Assembly: GCA_029204225.1 (NCBI GenBank)
Contig: CM055096.1
Location: 70,961,349 to 71,025,348, forward strand
DNA from: Diphasiastrum complanatum
Lineage: Eukaryota > Streptophyta > Lycopodiopsida > Lycopodiales > Lycopodiaceae
DNA: 64,000 nt
Direction of reading: 5' to 3'
Part shown: piece by piece, positions 10,899 through 22,886 of the stretch
Layout of the letters: the number at the start of each line of letters is the position of its first letter
Numbering within the stretch: position 1 is the stretch's first letter
The notes under the pieces: generated by a model
The model's input: the letters and a program-made list of their open reading frames with translations, nothing else
What the model was told of the DNA's origin: nothing
Database searches by the model: none
Translations under genes and position numbers: made by a program

Positions 10899-11700
10899 GC
10901 TAGTCGTCATGTTTCCAACCAAGTTCATTTCCATTGATCAGTTCTAATCCCCGACAACAAAGACTCTTTAGACGTAGCACCTGACCTGCATCTTCATGGG
11001 CTCCTTCATGGGCAACACAGATGTCTGATATTAATTTGTAACCTCTGTATTAGTTCGCTGCTACAATAGATCAATATCAGATATATGTTTGCAAACACCT
11101 TGATCCAGGAAGGTGGCAACAGGTAGCACATTCCTCTTTCAAAGGATGATTGATTGGCTTCACAAAAGTCTGCAGATTGTACTTACTGCGTCGTGTATCC
11201 AAAAATCTTGACACGGTGACTGCTGCAAAACAGAAAAGAAAATTGCTTTCTGCAGGTATCTATGTAGTCAATGCTCATCCCGACCCACCTTTGCCTTTGG
11301 TGATTCATTCATCACTTACTGATGGATGCTATCAGAAATAAGTTGAAAAATTATCTCAGCTTTATAGGTGCAGTCAATAGATTGTAAAATTCCGAACTGC
11401 AGTTCTGATTGCAGTGTTTTATGCCCACTGTTATTAGTGCATCACATATTGCAGTGTTTTATGTGTTATTAGTGTATCACATATAGTGAGTGGCAAGCAA
11501 CAATTCTTTTCTAGACAACATTTGGCAGTGTATGAATGGAATACTTTCATAGAATTTGAGCATCCTATATGGACAACATCAGATAGATCAATTCCAAACA
11601 CGTAATTAGCGTTTGGGCTCATAGTGAACACATGGCACTTTTTAACTCGATCTGATCACATATGTTTAAGCCATATTCAAAACTGCCTTTCAATGAAGGG
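10899..11700. other. no gene seen
   Basis: This is the 3' flank of the SAUR gene. A short ORF at 11150-11341 has no recognisable features. A short direct repeat (ttgcagtgttttatg at about 11410 and 11451) is present. Confidence 0.5.
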
Positions 11701-11704
11701 CCAA

Positions 11705-11900
11705 AACGCCAATTATGCCCGGTAGCGGGACGTGAGCAGGCCTGCTACCCTGTAAAAGGCAGCCTTCAACGCACCTCGCCAAAAGGGCGGCTCGGCTGCC
11801 TGCTACCGTAGCTGCTCACGCCCGCTACCTAGTTCGTAATTGACGGTGGGCTGATTTTAAGGCCTTTTTGGGCCCTATATTATTTTGCATAATATAGGGC
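11705..11900. repeat. GC-rich foldback sequence and perfect hairpin
   Basis: An imperfect inverted repeat pairs gtagcgggacgtgagcag (11722-11739) with gctgctcacgcccgctac (11811-11828). To its right, 11872-11883 and 11889-11900 form a perfect 12-bp stem with a 5-base loop (gccctatattat / ataatatagggc). The foldback part is far more GC-rich than its surroundings. It could be a small MITE-like element; no target duplication was found. Confidence 0.7.
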
Positions 11901-11949
11901 TCGTCTTTAATTTTACATTTTTAATGTAACATAATATGATTGTCGGGGT

Positions 11950-12420
11950 GTACTGATTCAAACTAATGTCTGACAGTAAATTTCTCAACCAAATAGAAAC
12001 AACAATATACTCTGCTTCTATAGATAAAAGAGCAATATAGGTTTGCTTACGACTGTTTCAAGAGATAGGACCGTCGTTGAGGAAGAATGTAAATCCAGAT
12101 GTGAATTTACGAATATCTACATCTCCTCCCCAGCTTGCATCATAACATCCACTAAGCTGATGGAGATTGTTGTTGTTGACTTCTCCATAGCAGATGCACT
12201 GGTCCGTAGTAGCTCGTATGTATCTCATGACTCTTATAAGAGCCTTCCAATGGGTCATGCCAGGGTTGGCCATGAATTGGCCGAGTGAGCTAACTGCAAA
12301 GGCGACATCAGGTCTTGTACAAACCATTGCATACATGAGAGATCCAAGTATCGATCTATAAGGATACTCTCTCATTTGCTCCTCTTCCTGCTTGGTCTGA
12401 GGACAGAAGTCTTAGTACAA
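11950..12420 (-). pseudogene. copia reverse transcriptase/RNase H fragment
   Basis: The minus-strand reading from about 12375 to 12058 has the motifs of the RT-RNase H junction of copia: YRSILGSLMYAMVCTRPD, FMANPGMTHWKALIRVMRYI, then the RNase H start with YDASWGGDVDIRKFTSG. It continues in broken frames to about 11960. The rest of the element is missing. It is a separate, diverged copy of the same region as 13100-13940. Confidence 0.85.
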
Positions 12421-13099
12421 CATGTATATATGCATTCAGAAATCAAAGTACATGATATCAATTCTCATGATCATCAAAAATGTAATTGTAAGTATATCAA
12501 AACATATGCACTCTACAACAATCATAGGCGATTTTCTTTATTGATGCTCTTCAGATTATGATTTAAATGCTTCAATAGACGTGATTTACTTTGATGTTGG
12601 AAAGCTGCAATACAGAGGAAGAAGTCCAAAGGAACTTGCAGATTGTGGTATCTATTTTTATGAATCTTTATATACGTCAGCTCGAAGCAATTCCAGTCTA
12701 GTTTTCAAAGTGATGAGTGGCCTACTCCTGACAGCATTGTTTCTGAATCCTTGAGATGCAAGCTACTCATTGATATTAGAAATGCTATGAAGATAAGCAC
12801 AGGCTCGAAAATTGTTCACCTAAGTTGGTTTATCTCATTACATATATATTTGTTGAGTTTTTCTCAAGTGCTAGTGTTCGTAGGACACCAACTTTATTTG
12901 TTTGCAAGGATTTATCAGATGAGACTTTGTCAGATCTCATGGATTAAGGCTGAGATAGTAAAACAAATAATGACATAGAATGCAGGATTAAAAAGTCCTC
13001 AATGATCTTTCGTTATTATATCGAAAAGCAAATGCTCAGTCTCACATTTAGCAGAAACATGAATGGAACTGTAGGGCTGGATAAATGAATGGATATATA
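12421..13099. other. no gene seen between two copia fragments
   Basis: AT-rich sequence; short ORFs only. It separates two related RT/RNase H fragments in the same orientation. Confidence 0.5.
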
Positions 13100-13940
13100 A
13101 TTTTGGAGCACATTGTTTCAACCTAAATGTCATAAAGTAAATTTCTCAACCACACTACTTCCTTTGTAGCTTGAGAAGCTACGATATACTTTGATTCGGT
13201 AGATGATAGAACTATCAAAGTTTGCTTGTGACTGCTTCATAAAATAGAGTCATTGTTGAGGAAGAATGTAAATCCAGATGTGGATTTACGAGTATCTACA
13301 TCTCTTGGCCAACTTGCATCTGAATAGACATTGAGAATATTGAGTTTGTCATTGTTGACTACTCCATAACAAATGCATAGGTCCATAATAGCTCAAATGT
13401 ATCTCATGAATCTGATGAGAGCTTCCCAATGTTTAATACTAGAATTAGCCATAAATTGACTAAAATAACTAACATCAAAAGCTATGTCTAGTCTGGTACA
13501 GATCATTGAGTACATAAGAGAACCTACCATCGAATGATAATGGTACTCATGCATCTGCTCCTTCTCCTCTATCGTTTGAGGACACTGGTCCTTTGACAAC
13601 TTGAGTCCTAGCTCCGTTGGTGAGTGAGCTAACTTGCAATTCATCAGATTATATCTGATCAACATATTGTAAACATATCTTTGTCGATTAATGTAGATCA
13701 ATTTATGCTTCTTGTCCCTTTGTATTTGAATACCTAAACAGTATTGAGCTTCGCCTAGGTCTGTCATGTTGATTTTTGAAGATAACATTTGTTTCTCATC
13801 TTTGATTAGTTTGACACTATTATTGAAAAGAAGTGTGTCATCCATATACAAAGTGATAATAATAAAAGATTGATGCACTGAGTTAAAGTAGACATTCGAA
13901 TATGAAGTGCTTGGTTCATAGCCATGATCAATAAAAAAAG
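13100..13940 (-). pseudogene. copia reverse transcriptase/RNase H fragment
   Basis: Read on the minus strand from 13940, the palm motif LYMDDTLL (YVDD box with Val to Met) is followed by DLGEAQYCLGIQIQRD, the thumb, SMVGSLMYSMICTR and, in broken frames down to about 13150, the RNase H part with DASWPRDVDTRKSTSGF and a STESKY motif (SEAEY in active copies). Stops and frameshifts disable it. It differs clearly from the RT at 16 kb, so it comes from another copia lineage. Confidence 0.85.
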
Positions 13941-13944
13941 TGTT

Positions 13945-14075
13945 GATCCAAGTTGAAGTTTTTCTTTTGTGTTAAGAAAGGACACTTTGCAACTGAATGC
14001 TTCAAGAGGAGAGATGCACAAGGAAGTCAAGCAAACCTTATTAAAGAAGAATATGATGATCCTTACATTGAGGAG
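13945..14075 (+). pseudogene. copia gag zinc-knuckle scrap, opposite strand
   Basis: On the plus strand the frame reads FFFCVKKGHFATECFKRRD, a CCHC knuckle whose first Cys has become Phe, followed by an acidic tail ending in IEE and a stop at about 14072. It joins the minus-strand RT fragment back to back, so a rearrangement or nested insertion lies at about 13940. Confidence 0.7.
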
Positions 14076-14827
14076 TAAATGTTTCTAGTGGATATTCACC
14101 TTCCTCAGTTTTGACGTTCATCAGGTTTTTGGCTCTCCTTTCTCATTAGGTATTCACAATCTATGGCTCAAGAGTGAAATCTTAGTGTACTAATCTTAGG
14201 ATCCTATTGGCCCCAGGTTGGGTCATTTGGTTCCACAATGGTCCTTTTAGTGTCCTTGTAACCATGTCCTTGCTAGCTCATCACAATGCTATCAAATTGC
14301 ATAAGATCGAAAAATGAAATTTGGAGCTCTTATTTTCAGGTTTTTGGTAGAAAATCACTATTACAACTTATCCATCAAGTAGGAGTAGGATGAGAAAAAG
14401 ATACGAAACATATAACGATCCCAATCGCGCATTGAAGATTTTCACAAGAGTCATCCATAGTTGATGGGAAATCCAGAGTTAACATCATCTCCTCCAACCT
14501 TTACTATGCATGGGGACTTGCTCGTACTTTCCAAAGATCTTCAGTCTCATAATTTTCTTGACACACAGCCAAAAACTGGCATATGTGCATGTCAGGGTCG
14601 GCATGTTTCTTACCCTTAAAGCACTGGAATATAGCCGCCCAAGCTCATCCTATCGTGACAGCCTCCATTCCATGAATGATCGTAGATGTCCCCAAATCCA
14701 AACAACCTCCCGTAGACATTGTAGATAATTCTACTCCTCCCTCTGATAATTCTACCCACAATTCAAACTCATTCCTATCCAGAGTACGCTACCACTAAAA
14801 TCCATCTAGGCAACAAAACCAAAAAGG
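14076..14827. other. no gene seen
   Basis: Non-repetitive sequence without a supported ORF or RNA gene. Confidence 0.5.
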
Positions 14828-15063
14828 TGTTAGGGAGTGTTTGGTCTCCTAATTACCTGACACTAATTATGACAACAGAACCCTTAATTCACTGAAAACA
14901 TTCCCTAACATCAACAAAAGAGGTGTTAGTGGTGGGATTGGAACTTGAGACCTTTGAGATACAACACATACTTCATAACCACTAACCTCAAAACCATATG
15001 GTGATAAGGGTGTGTAAGCCATTCCATATATGTTGCATCTTAAGGCTCCCAAAACCCCTAACA
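14828..15063 (-). mobile_element. 236-bp element with 8-bp inverted ends and tRNA-like boxes
   Basis: The ends are TGTTAGGG (14828) and CCCTAACA (15063), perfect inverted octamers that also have LTR-like TG...CA form. On the minus strand the middle reads ggttagtggttatgaagt (A-box-like), then about 35 bases later ggtctcaagttccaatccc (B-box-like), the spacing of a tRNA-derived RNA polymerase III promoter as in plant SINEs. It is followed on the right by a C/T tract (15067-15085). No target duplication is evident. Confidence 0.5.
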
Positions 15064-15496
15064 TTATCCCCCCCCCCCTCCCTCGAAGAGCGAGTTCCAT
15101 GAGTGAGAATCAACAAAGATGAATTCTCCACATCATAAGAGAAAACAATGATATGTTCTCCATGCAGGCACAACCATTTATAATAGCCAATATGTCATTT
15201 AGTCACTTTCCCTAAGTATGCCCTAAAATGGCAACTTCTAGGTACTTAACCAAAAACCTAGAATTACTAGTCCAATGTACCAATATTGACCAATTAGAAT
15301 GGGTCCAAACACAAACTCATCCACTTATCTACTTAGTAATACCACTATTTAGGCCTTTATTGACAAATATGAAACTATCTCTAAGTTGAGATTTCACTTT
15401 GGCCGCCAAAAATGCCAAATAAAATGTCGAGACTAGTTAACAATTTTCACTCTCTCTCTTCAACTAGTTTTAGCATAGATTTAGACAGTACACCAA

Positions 15497-16990
15497 GTGA
15501 TATTCTATGCTTCATAAAAAAGTCTTTTTCCAAATGCTTTGGTGAAGATATGAGCCGCACACTCCCTTGAAGAAACATGTTGAAGATCAACTTCGTTTGC
15601 CATGACTTATTCTCTCACAAAGTGATATGCCACCTCAATATGCTTACTCCTTGCATGAAAGATAGGATTTGTTGCCAGTCTTTGGACTAAAATTTTGTTG
15701 CAAAAGATGATTGGACTCTCTAAAAATTCTAGCAAGTGAAGATCACTTACCATCCTCTTGATCCATAACATCTCTTTTGTGCAAGATGTAAAAGCTTTGT
15801 ACTCGGCCTCACTAGATGACAATGAGATAGTAGCTTGTTTCTTTGACATCCATGAGATAGCTCCATCACCTATGAAAATAGCATGTGCGCTCATGGATTT
15901 TGTATCCATTTGATCTCCAGAAAAGCCCAAATCTGAAAATCCAAACAAGTTAGGCGATGATCCTCCATAAACAATGCCAAAATCTCTTGTTCCCAAGATG
16001 TATCTCAATACCCTCTTGCCTAGCTTCCAATGCTCCACACTTGGATTTTGCATAAATTGGCTTAATCTACGAACAAATATCTAAGATCAGGTCTTGTGAT
16101 GGTTAGATATATGAGTGAACCAACTAGCTTCCTATAGAGAGTAATGTCCTCAAAGGATCTTTCATTACCTCTTATAGTTAGCTTTACATTTGAGTCCATT
16201 GGTGTATCACAAGCTTTAGCATCTACCATATGCAATCTTTTTAGAATAGAATGAGCATACTTCTCGTGACATATGAATGTAAATTGAGAAGTTCTAAATA
16301 CCTCTATTCCCAAGATATAATGCAAAAGACCAAGATCGTGCACCTCAAACTCCTTTTTGAGTGCAAACTTGATATCATCAATATCTTGCTTGTTGCCTCC
16401 ACTCAATATGATGTCATCCACATAGATAAGAAGGATAGTAACCTGATTTCCAACAAATTTATAGTAAAGTGAATGATCATATTCACTCATCATGGAATTT
16501 TGTGAAAGTAAGAAAGAATTAAGCTTAGAATACCAACTCATTGGTGCTTGCTTAAGACCATACAAACTCTTTTGTAGAAAACAAACATGATTTGGCTTGC
16601 TATGTGAAATGTAGCCCTCGGGTTGCTCCATGAACACATCCTCCTCAAGATCCCCATTCAAGAATGCATTTGTAGTATCCAATTGCCATATATCCCATCC
16701 AAAAAGTGTAGCAAGTGAAATAATGACTCGAATGCTCACCATCTTTGCCACGGGTGCAAAGGCCTCATCATAATCAATTCCATACTCTTGTGCATATCCT
16801 TTTGCCACTAACCTTGCCTTGTACTTGTTGATTGATCCATCGTGGTTTGTCTTCACTTTGAAGATCCATTTGCATCCAATAGCCTTCTTGTCCTTTGGAA
16901 GTTCCACCAATCTCCATGTTGCATTCTTCGTAAGAGCTTGATACTCAAGATCCATTGCTTGGATCCACTCCTCTTTGTTCCTTGATTAAT
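15497..16990 (-). pseudogene. copia reverse transcriptase and RNase H (one frameshift)
   Basis: The best preserved pol region in the window. Residues read from about 16955: GCKWIFKVK, then the first catalytic region QLDTTNAFLNGDLEED, LYGLKQAP, and the palm box YVDDIILSGG. RNase H follows after a frameshift at about 16060, with FSDLGFSGD, TISLSSSEAEY and HIEVAYHFVRE; a stop interrupts the C-terminus at about 15610, beyond which reading resumes to FTKAFGK. RT makes cDNA from the element RNA and RNase H removes the RNA strand. All RT catalytic motifs are visible. Confidence 0.9.
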
Positions 16991-17094
16991 CTACACATGT
17001 AGGTTCATCAAAAGAGGTTAAGAAAGCATAGTTTGTATCACCAACAACTTGCTTACCTTTTTCATCATAAGTGAGTCTCAAAGGTTGTTGCCTT

Positions 17095-17859
17095 TCTCTT
17101 AATGCCAAATCATGCTTTCCTTTGACAGATGATGAAGCTGATGGTTGATTGTCACTTTCATCCTTAAGCAGCTTGGCTTTCTTTTTGAATGGTCCTTTGG
17201 ATTTTCCAATTCACTTTCCATGTGTGAAAAGAGCCTTTGCATGATCTCCTTTATCCTTGAGAGAAAGTTGTCCAAATCTAGACAATAAATTAGCTTGCCT
17301 CCTCTCCTCAACTACAAGGTCTCCTTGTAGGCTCTCCATAGAAGGAAGATTTTTTTGAATTGCATAGGATTGAACAAGGTTTGAATGATCTTGATTAATT
17401 TCATTCAAGACAACTTGAACTAGCTCACTTTGATTGATGGGTTGTCCAATGCATGTTAGCTCTCTTTTATAGTCCTTCACTCTAAGCACATAGCTTTGAG
17501 CACTTTCCCGTTTGCTTTGATAGCTTTGGAGAATCTTTTTCCTCAAACGAGCAATGTAGGTGTTGCTAGACTCATAGATAGACTTCAATGTATCCCAAGC
17601 ATCTTTGGGAGAGACACATGCTTTATCTCCCTAAGAATCTCATTGGACACATTCATCTTGATGCAATGAAATACCGTTCTAGATCTCTTCTTGAATCTCA
17701 CATTCTCTTGAAGGGTTTGAGGCTCCTCCTCAATCCCCATCACTATATCTATGAGATTTTGAAGTACTAGAATTAATACCATCCTACTTTCCAGATGGAA
17801 TAGTTAGATGAGGTTAATATTTCACTTGCTTCTAAAAGAAAGGATCTAGTTGATGCCAT
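17095..17859 (-). pseudogene. copia gag (N-terminal part, frameshifted)
   Basis: It starts with ATG at 17859 (MASTRSFLLEASEILTSSNY), the usual copia gag opening with the TNYSIWK-like motif. A stop follows at about 17775 and frame changes at about 17590 and 17215. The middle has SIYESSNTYIARL, QSYVLRVKDY and VVLNEINQDHSNLVQSYAIQ, typical of the UBN2/gag domain. The zinc knuckle and protease have been deleted; the frame runs into the linker before RT. Confidence 0.85.
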
Positions 17860-18632
17860 TTTAAATCAAGGATTGTACACTAAGTACACATGGATGAGTA
17901 ATGATCAAAAGTGGTGTTGCTAGTCCTTGCAAGCTAACAATGATGTATACTCAAGATTAGCAAGATCCACAAAGTTCTTGATCACTAAAGATGATACACT
18001 CACCACCAATGTCAAGAATCTTGAAAATTATTGACTTTGTCAAAATTACTAAGAAATGGACACTAATAAATGAGACTCAAAGCATGAATTTCAGATCCAA
18101 TCACCCCACCCCTAATAGACTCACTCAGGTATAAATACTCTTGGAAATGGATTTGAATTGATTTTGAGTAAAACTATTTTCAATCTTTTCTCTTACTTGA
18201 CAAAAAAAATGAGATTTACAAACAATTTGGGACTTTGACACCTAGTCAATCAATGAATAAGGATCTGATCTAAGAATAACCAAGGGCCCAATATGGGCCT
18301 AAAGATCATGTTAGAACTCACACATGGATGCTTGTAATTCCTTGAATTGAGTTGCATTCAATTTTATGCTTTAAGCTCTTGATTCTAAAAGGGTGCTTAA
18401 CCACAACACATCAAATCTTTCTAATTTGGTACCATCTCAAAATTTTGGTTACTTCTCAGTTTTTGAGTGATGCATAGTATTTTGAAGCCTCTTGAATCTA
18501 AAAGTACTAGAATATTGATTAGAAACAATAATAGAGGTCTAAGATCCCATTGAGGTTGATTCTAGCTTCAAATCAACAATTTTGCACTTTGAAACTTACA
18601 TTTTTGTGATCAAAATGAGTGAATGCTTGGAT

Positions 18633-18647
18633 CCAGCTCTGATAACA
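18633..18647 (-). promoter_or_regulatory. primer binding site (variant)
   Basis: On the minus strand TGTTATCAGAGCTGG directly follows the LTR end. It matches the initiator-Met site with one change (TGTT instead of TGGT). Confidence 0.8.
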
Positions 18648-19495
18648 TGTTAAAAAATATGTTCTTAGAATCTAATAATGTCCACAAAGAAAATTTAAGC
18701 TTTGAATAATGCACATTCATAAAAAGAAATCAAGATTAGCACCTAGAATTGATGCTAGAAACTTCCTAGATTGGCATTTTCTTCATTAACACTCTCATTC
18801 ACACAAATCGTTTTGATGACCTGATACACATGTGGACAACAAAAACAATGTATTAGCTTCATATCAGTAGATAATGATGATAGACCATGCAAGGGTTCAT
18901 CACTCAACTCGCCCTTAAATTCCAAGACTACACAATGTCACCCACCCAATCTTGCTTCTCTCAAAAAGTGTGTATAATAATCCACAAGAAGAGCTATTAT
19001 CCATCTTAGATATGAAAATAAGGGCATAATAACATTTGGTATAGACCCAATTATAGGCTCCAATGCCCTATCCAAGCATGCTTATTCATTTGGTAGGTGG
19101 ACTTTGGTGACTCATGGGTTTGGTGGCAAACCTCACCAATCACTCCTAAATTAATGCCTAGATTATAGGAACTCATATTGGGGCTCAAAGAATGCCAATT
19201 ATTCCTATTGAAAAATGAAGCCTTTGAATTCTAATCCTTACCACGATGTGTTTGAAATGGTGACATTTGGTCAACTAAGATGGTGCCATGTGGCAAGAAT
19301 GTACAAGCTAGTTTTTAAAATTTTAACATGTATAACCTACGACTATAACCATTATGGTTAGTATTTTAACTTGAAGAAGTTGATTTTGGGCAACATTGTG
19401 CTCTATGGGCATCACAAGTCAACCAAAAGTATGTGTGATAGCTACTCAATGACACTTTAAAAATTACAGAATTTATAAACTAATTTGTCCCAACA
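18648..19495 (-). mobile_element. 5' LTR of copia copy 2 (848 bp)
   Basis: On the minus strand it starts TGTTGGGACAAATTAG and ends TTTTTTAACA next to the primer binding site, so both TG and CA ends are present. It interrupts or abuts a dispersed repeat whose ctacgttacatag block starts at 19498. Confidence 0.7.
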
Positions 19496-19640
19496 ATCTA
19501 CGTTACATAGGTTTAATTTTTGGGTCTTTTTATTGAGCCATGTGAAAGCCAAAACTAGAGAAAAAAAAAGTATATTTAGAGAAGGCCCTTCTTCACCTTT
19601 TGAACTCTTGTAATGCTTGCAAGACTCTTTAATGATAGCA
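19496..19640 (+). repeat. dispersed repeat, copy b
   Basis: Homologous to 8400-8535: shared ctacgttacatag, a ggtcttttt block, aaaactagag...aaaagtat and gaactcttgtaatg. From 19640 to 19840 nothing else is recognised. Confidence 0.6.
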
Positions 19641-19844
19641 TCATAAACTAATGTAGAAACCCTTTTTGAACATCATGACTATCTCTCTCACCAAGTCTTT
19701 TGATTAAGCCAATATAGAATCATTTGATCAACATTTCTTGTTGCAATACAATTTTTAAGCCTAGTAACATTAAAACTAGCAAAGTGCACACTAGAAGAAT
19801 AAGAGAGTCTATGAAACTTTACAATGAGATTTGCTCTTTCGGCA

Positions 19845-20530
19845 TCAAACCCCTTTGGTTAGACAGCACAATTTGATCTTCATAATTATTACTAAATTTG
19901 CTTTGCTTGGTACCTTCCATTTGCTCTCTTTTCTTCTTATTGCAATCATAAAAATAACAATCCATTTTATCACAATAAAATCATTTAGCTTTAGACTTAT
20001 CCTTCTTACCACCGTAAGAAGATGAAGTCTCACCTTGCCCTTGATCCATGGTGCTCTTTTTGTTGAAATTCCATTTGTGCTTTCCTTTGGTGAATAAAGC
20101 ATCTTCATCTCCTCACCAATACCTTTTGCAAGTGCTCACTAGATGGCAAACTGTTTTGGATAGAAATTTTTTTGAACAAGATTATCATGATTGTCTCCTA
20201 AGCCATTTAGAATCACTTGGACAATCCCACTCTCCTTAATAGCATTACCAACACATGCGAAATCACTATAAAGATATTTCTCATAACATAAGAGTGAGCA
20301 CTTCTATCTTCCTTTTGATAAATTTGACTCCTTCGGGTGAGCACCCTAGATGTGGACTTTGACTCATATATCTTTTGTAGAGTCCTCCATGCATCATTGA
20401 ATGATGTGCAAGCTCGTACCTCCTTGAGAAACTCAGTTGTGACATTCATTTTGATGACATGTAGATTATTCTTGGCCCTCTCATCAAACTTGGGCTCTCA
20501 CTATCAACATTCATTATTTCTACCATAGTC
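19845..20530 (-). pseudogene. copia gag remnant (third lineage)
   Basis: Minus-strand reading starts near 20449 with MNVTTEFLKEVRACTSFNDA, AWRTLQKIYESKSTSRVL and RSAHSYVM, the gag capsid region. Broken frames follow with KESTNGISTKRAP and then a degenerate zinc knuckle (FYCDKMDCYFYDCNKKK) near 19970. Stops occur in every frame. No protease or later domain follows, so it ends at about 19845. Confidence 0.75.
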
Positions 20531-20540
20531 ATTTAACAAA

Positions 20541-21140
20541 ATTTCAAACAAGAATGTAAACTAAAAACTTTGCTCCAAAATGTTATCTGCTAGTAAGAAA
20601 ATCGTAATGCAAAATGGTACAACCATGATACTGCTTCTAGAAAGTTCTCCAATAACTAAGATGACATATTAAAACCTGTGCAAAACAAATGCTTCAATCG
20701 AACAATGGTTGTAGCAAACCTCTAGAAATGTAGTTGTTACCATGAGCCACAGAAACACAATGAAACATAGCTCAACCCTCTGCTGCCATACTTTGCTACT
20801 CACAGAGCTACACCTCTATGCAAATTCTACTCCTAGAAAATGCAACCCTGCACCATGGGTCACCATCGCCCTTGTGCCCCATGAATCTCCAACGTATGCT
20901 CAACGCTAGGTAAGACACTCTTTGCTTATGGAACCTTTGTAAGAGAAGGTAGAATTTTTTTAGTGTCCTTTATATCCGGAAAGGCTCCCATCCTCGGGCC
21001 TCCCCCAATTTAAAGCCATCAAGGCCATTGGACAGGGAGGGGCCTTCGCATATAGCTCAAGGGTTAACAATATTGATAAATGCCATATTTTTTAACCAAA
21101 AAATTTGCATGTCTTAATTCATTTGAAGATTTAGATTCTT
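20541..21140. other. no gene seen
   Basis: Sequence between the gag remnant and the promoter region of the next gene; no supported ORF. Confidence 0.5.
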
Positions 21141-21155
21141 CCACTCATACACTAC

Positions 21156-21161
21156 CACGTG
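21156..21161. promoter_or_regulatory. G-box in the putative promoter
   Basis: CACGTG, the core site of plant bZIP and bHLH factors, lies in a locally GC-richer region (21150-21480) just upstream of a non-coding first exon. Confidence 0.4.
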
Positions 21162-21399
21162 GACCTCCAAACGTGGCACCTTCCCGCCAGGACCTTTTCA
21201 GTTTTTGGCGCGCTCATCTGCTCTTTTCCCACCTTCACTCTGCTTAAGCACGCACTCTCTTCATGTTTCCCGCGTGGAATAACGCGCGGGATTTAAACAC
21301 GCGGCACGGATCCTTGAATTCTCCACCGTTGGATGGTAGCAACGTGTCCTTCACGGAGGTCCGGGTCGAAACAATTCCTGTCTCGCTATCGCTACTCTG

Positions 21400-22886
21400 A
21401 GAGGATGAGCTTCCACGTTCTTCGAAGATGAGCTCCATCGCTTCCGTTCGATCGATGCCAGCCATGGGCGTTTCGGCTGATTCATCGAGGTTGCATTTAT
21501 TTCTGTCAATGCCATCCGGTTTTGTTGAATTTAGAGAGCTTGTTTCTGTGCTTTTCATTTGAAGTTGCGATCGAGGAATGAAGGAGATGCAAAGCTGGGG
21601 AGGTCAATAGATCTGTTGAGATGCTACGCGTAAGTCATCTGCATCGTTGCAATCGGGTCTCATTGATCGCATAGTTGTCAGGGTTTTTCAATTTGAGAAT
21701 CAACCGGTCAGAACTGCAAGACATGTAATCCGGTCTGATTGATCGCATAACTGTCAGCCTTTGTTTATTTGTTTTGAGAATGAATTGGTTAGTGCAGGAG
21801 TAGCTGTCAGAAAAACAAGCCATGTGGGTCATTTAGCAGCTGTCTTTTGCCGCAATTGAGAAGCTACAAGTTTAAACCCTAAAAGCTGTATACTTATGTC
21901 ACTTAAATGGAGGCAGCCTAGTTTGGAAAATTTGAGATTTGATTCGTGTGTACATTAGATTTTGCAAAGCTTTAGTATCTTGGCTTCAAACCGCTGTTTC
22001 CAATCAGCAGCTTGTCTCTAGCAATTTCAAGAACGATCAATCGAATAGTTTGCATATTGTTGCTGGTATGTTCATATCGTTCCTTCCCTCATCGACTGTG
22101 CATTGCATTGCTTAAATAGTTTCAAAACGATCAAGTAGGATTTGGTTCCATTATCTTCAAACGGAATTTTTCTCCTGGCCAGTCTGTCTCATTTATTGTT
22201 CTTGTAAAGGTTAATGTCAATAATCTAGAAAGTTATAGACCATCGCTTTTTCATTTGTCCTCAGCCCTTAATCTCAAAGGTTCGCTTGATTCATTTTGTA
22301 TTTGTGTTTAAGCGCGTCACAGGGGTTTGCATTACTTTTAATGTTGAAAATAACCGAGGTTTACCCAATAGATTTATGAGCGCGTGACATTCAATCACTT
22401 TCATCACATTTCTAGCTACGGAAGCATTGAACGTCAACAAGAAATTTTTGACCATATCCTGTAAAGAGCGTGTTAACAACACTTATGAACATTTCTCATT
22501 CTGAGTAGCAATGGGATCTTTTAGCTTTAAGGAATGGCATAATCACATCTTTCACTATAAAATTTAAGCTGAAAGTATAATCTGGTGCGCTTTGTCTGTT
22601 AACTTTCAGCACTTGTTTGTTCACAGGAGTTTTGTCCCAGAATGCCATTGTTCTAACGGTCTTTCTAAGCCCCTGCTTTGGACAAGCAATGCAAATGCAA
22701 GCATGACTGCTGAAATGAGCCGGGGCAATTAAATTCAGACACGTTGGCTATTTTCCTGGAATGTGCAAGTAAACTTCCAAAAAGCCTTGACTCGCAGGAG
22801 AGGTGCTATCAGGGCACTCAGAGACCACATCTTTACTGGTAAACTAAACAAGCGACTTCACTAAAAAGTTCGTCCGAGCTGGTAAA
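21400..22886 (+). other. 5' UTR exon, intron 1 and 5' UTR part of exon 2
   Basis: A GC-richer leader ends at 21629 with a perfect donor (ctacgc then gtaagt). The next strong acceptor is ttgtttgttcacag ending at 22626. The intron of 997 bases is AT-rich. Exon 2 then carries about 260 untranslated bases with short upstream ATGs before the ATG at 22887. The start of exon 1 is a guess. A 104-codon ORF from a true ATG (21558 down to 21244) lies antisense to it. Confidence 0.5.

Larger units (their letters stand above)
15440..19495 (-). mobile_element. internally deleted Ty1/copia retrotransposon (copy 2)
   Basis: In minus-strand order: 5' LTR 19495-18648, primer binding site, long leader, gag start at 17859, gag to 17211, then a jump directly to the RT linker, RT and RNase H to about 15497. 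A purine run (gaagagagagagtgaaaa, about 15475-15450) follows. Protease and integrase are absent, so it could only move with help. The presumed 3' LTR sequence after the purine run (TGTTAACTAG...) does not match the 5' LTR, so the left end is rearranged. Confidence 0.85.
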
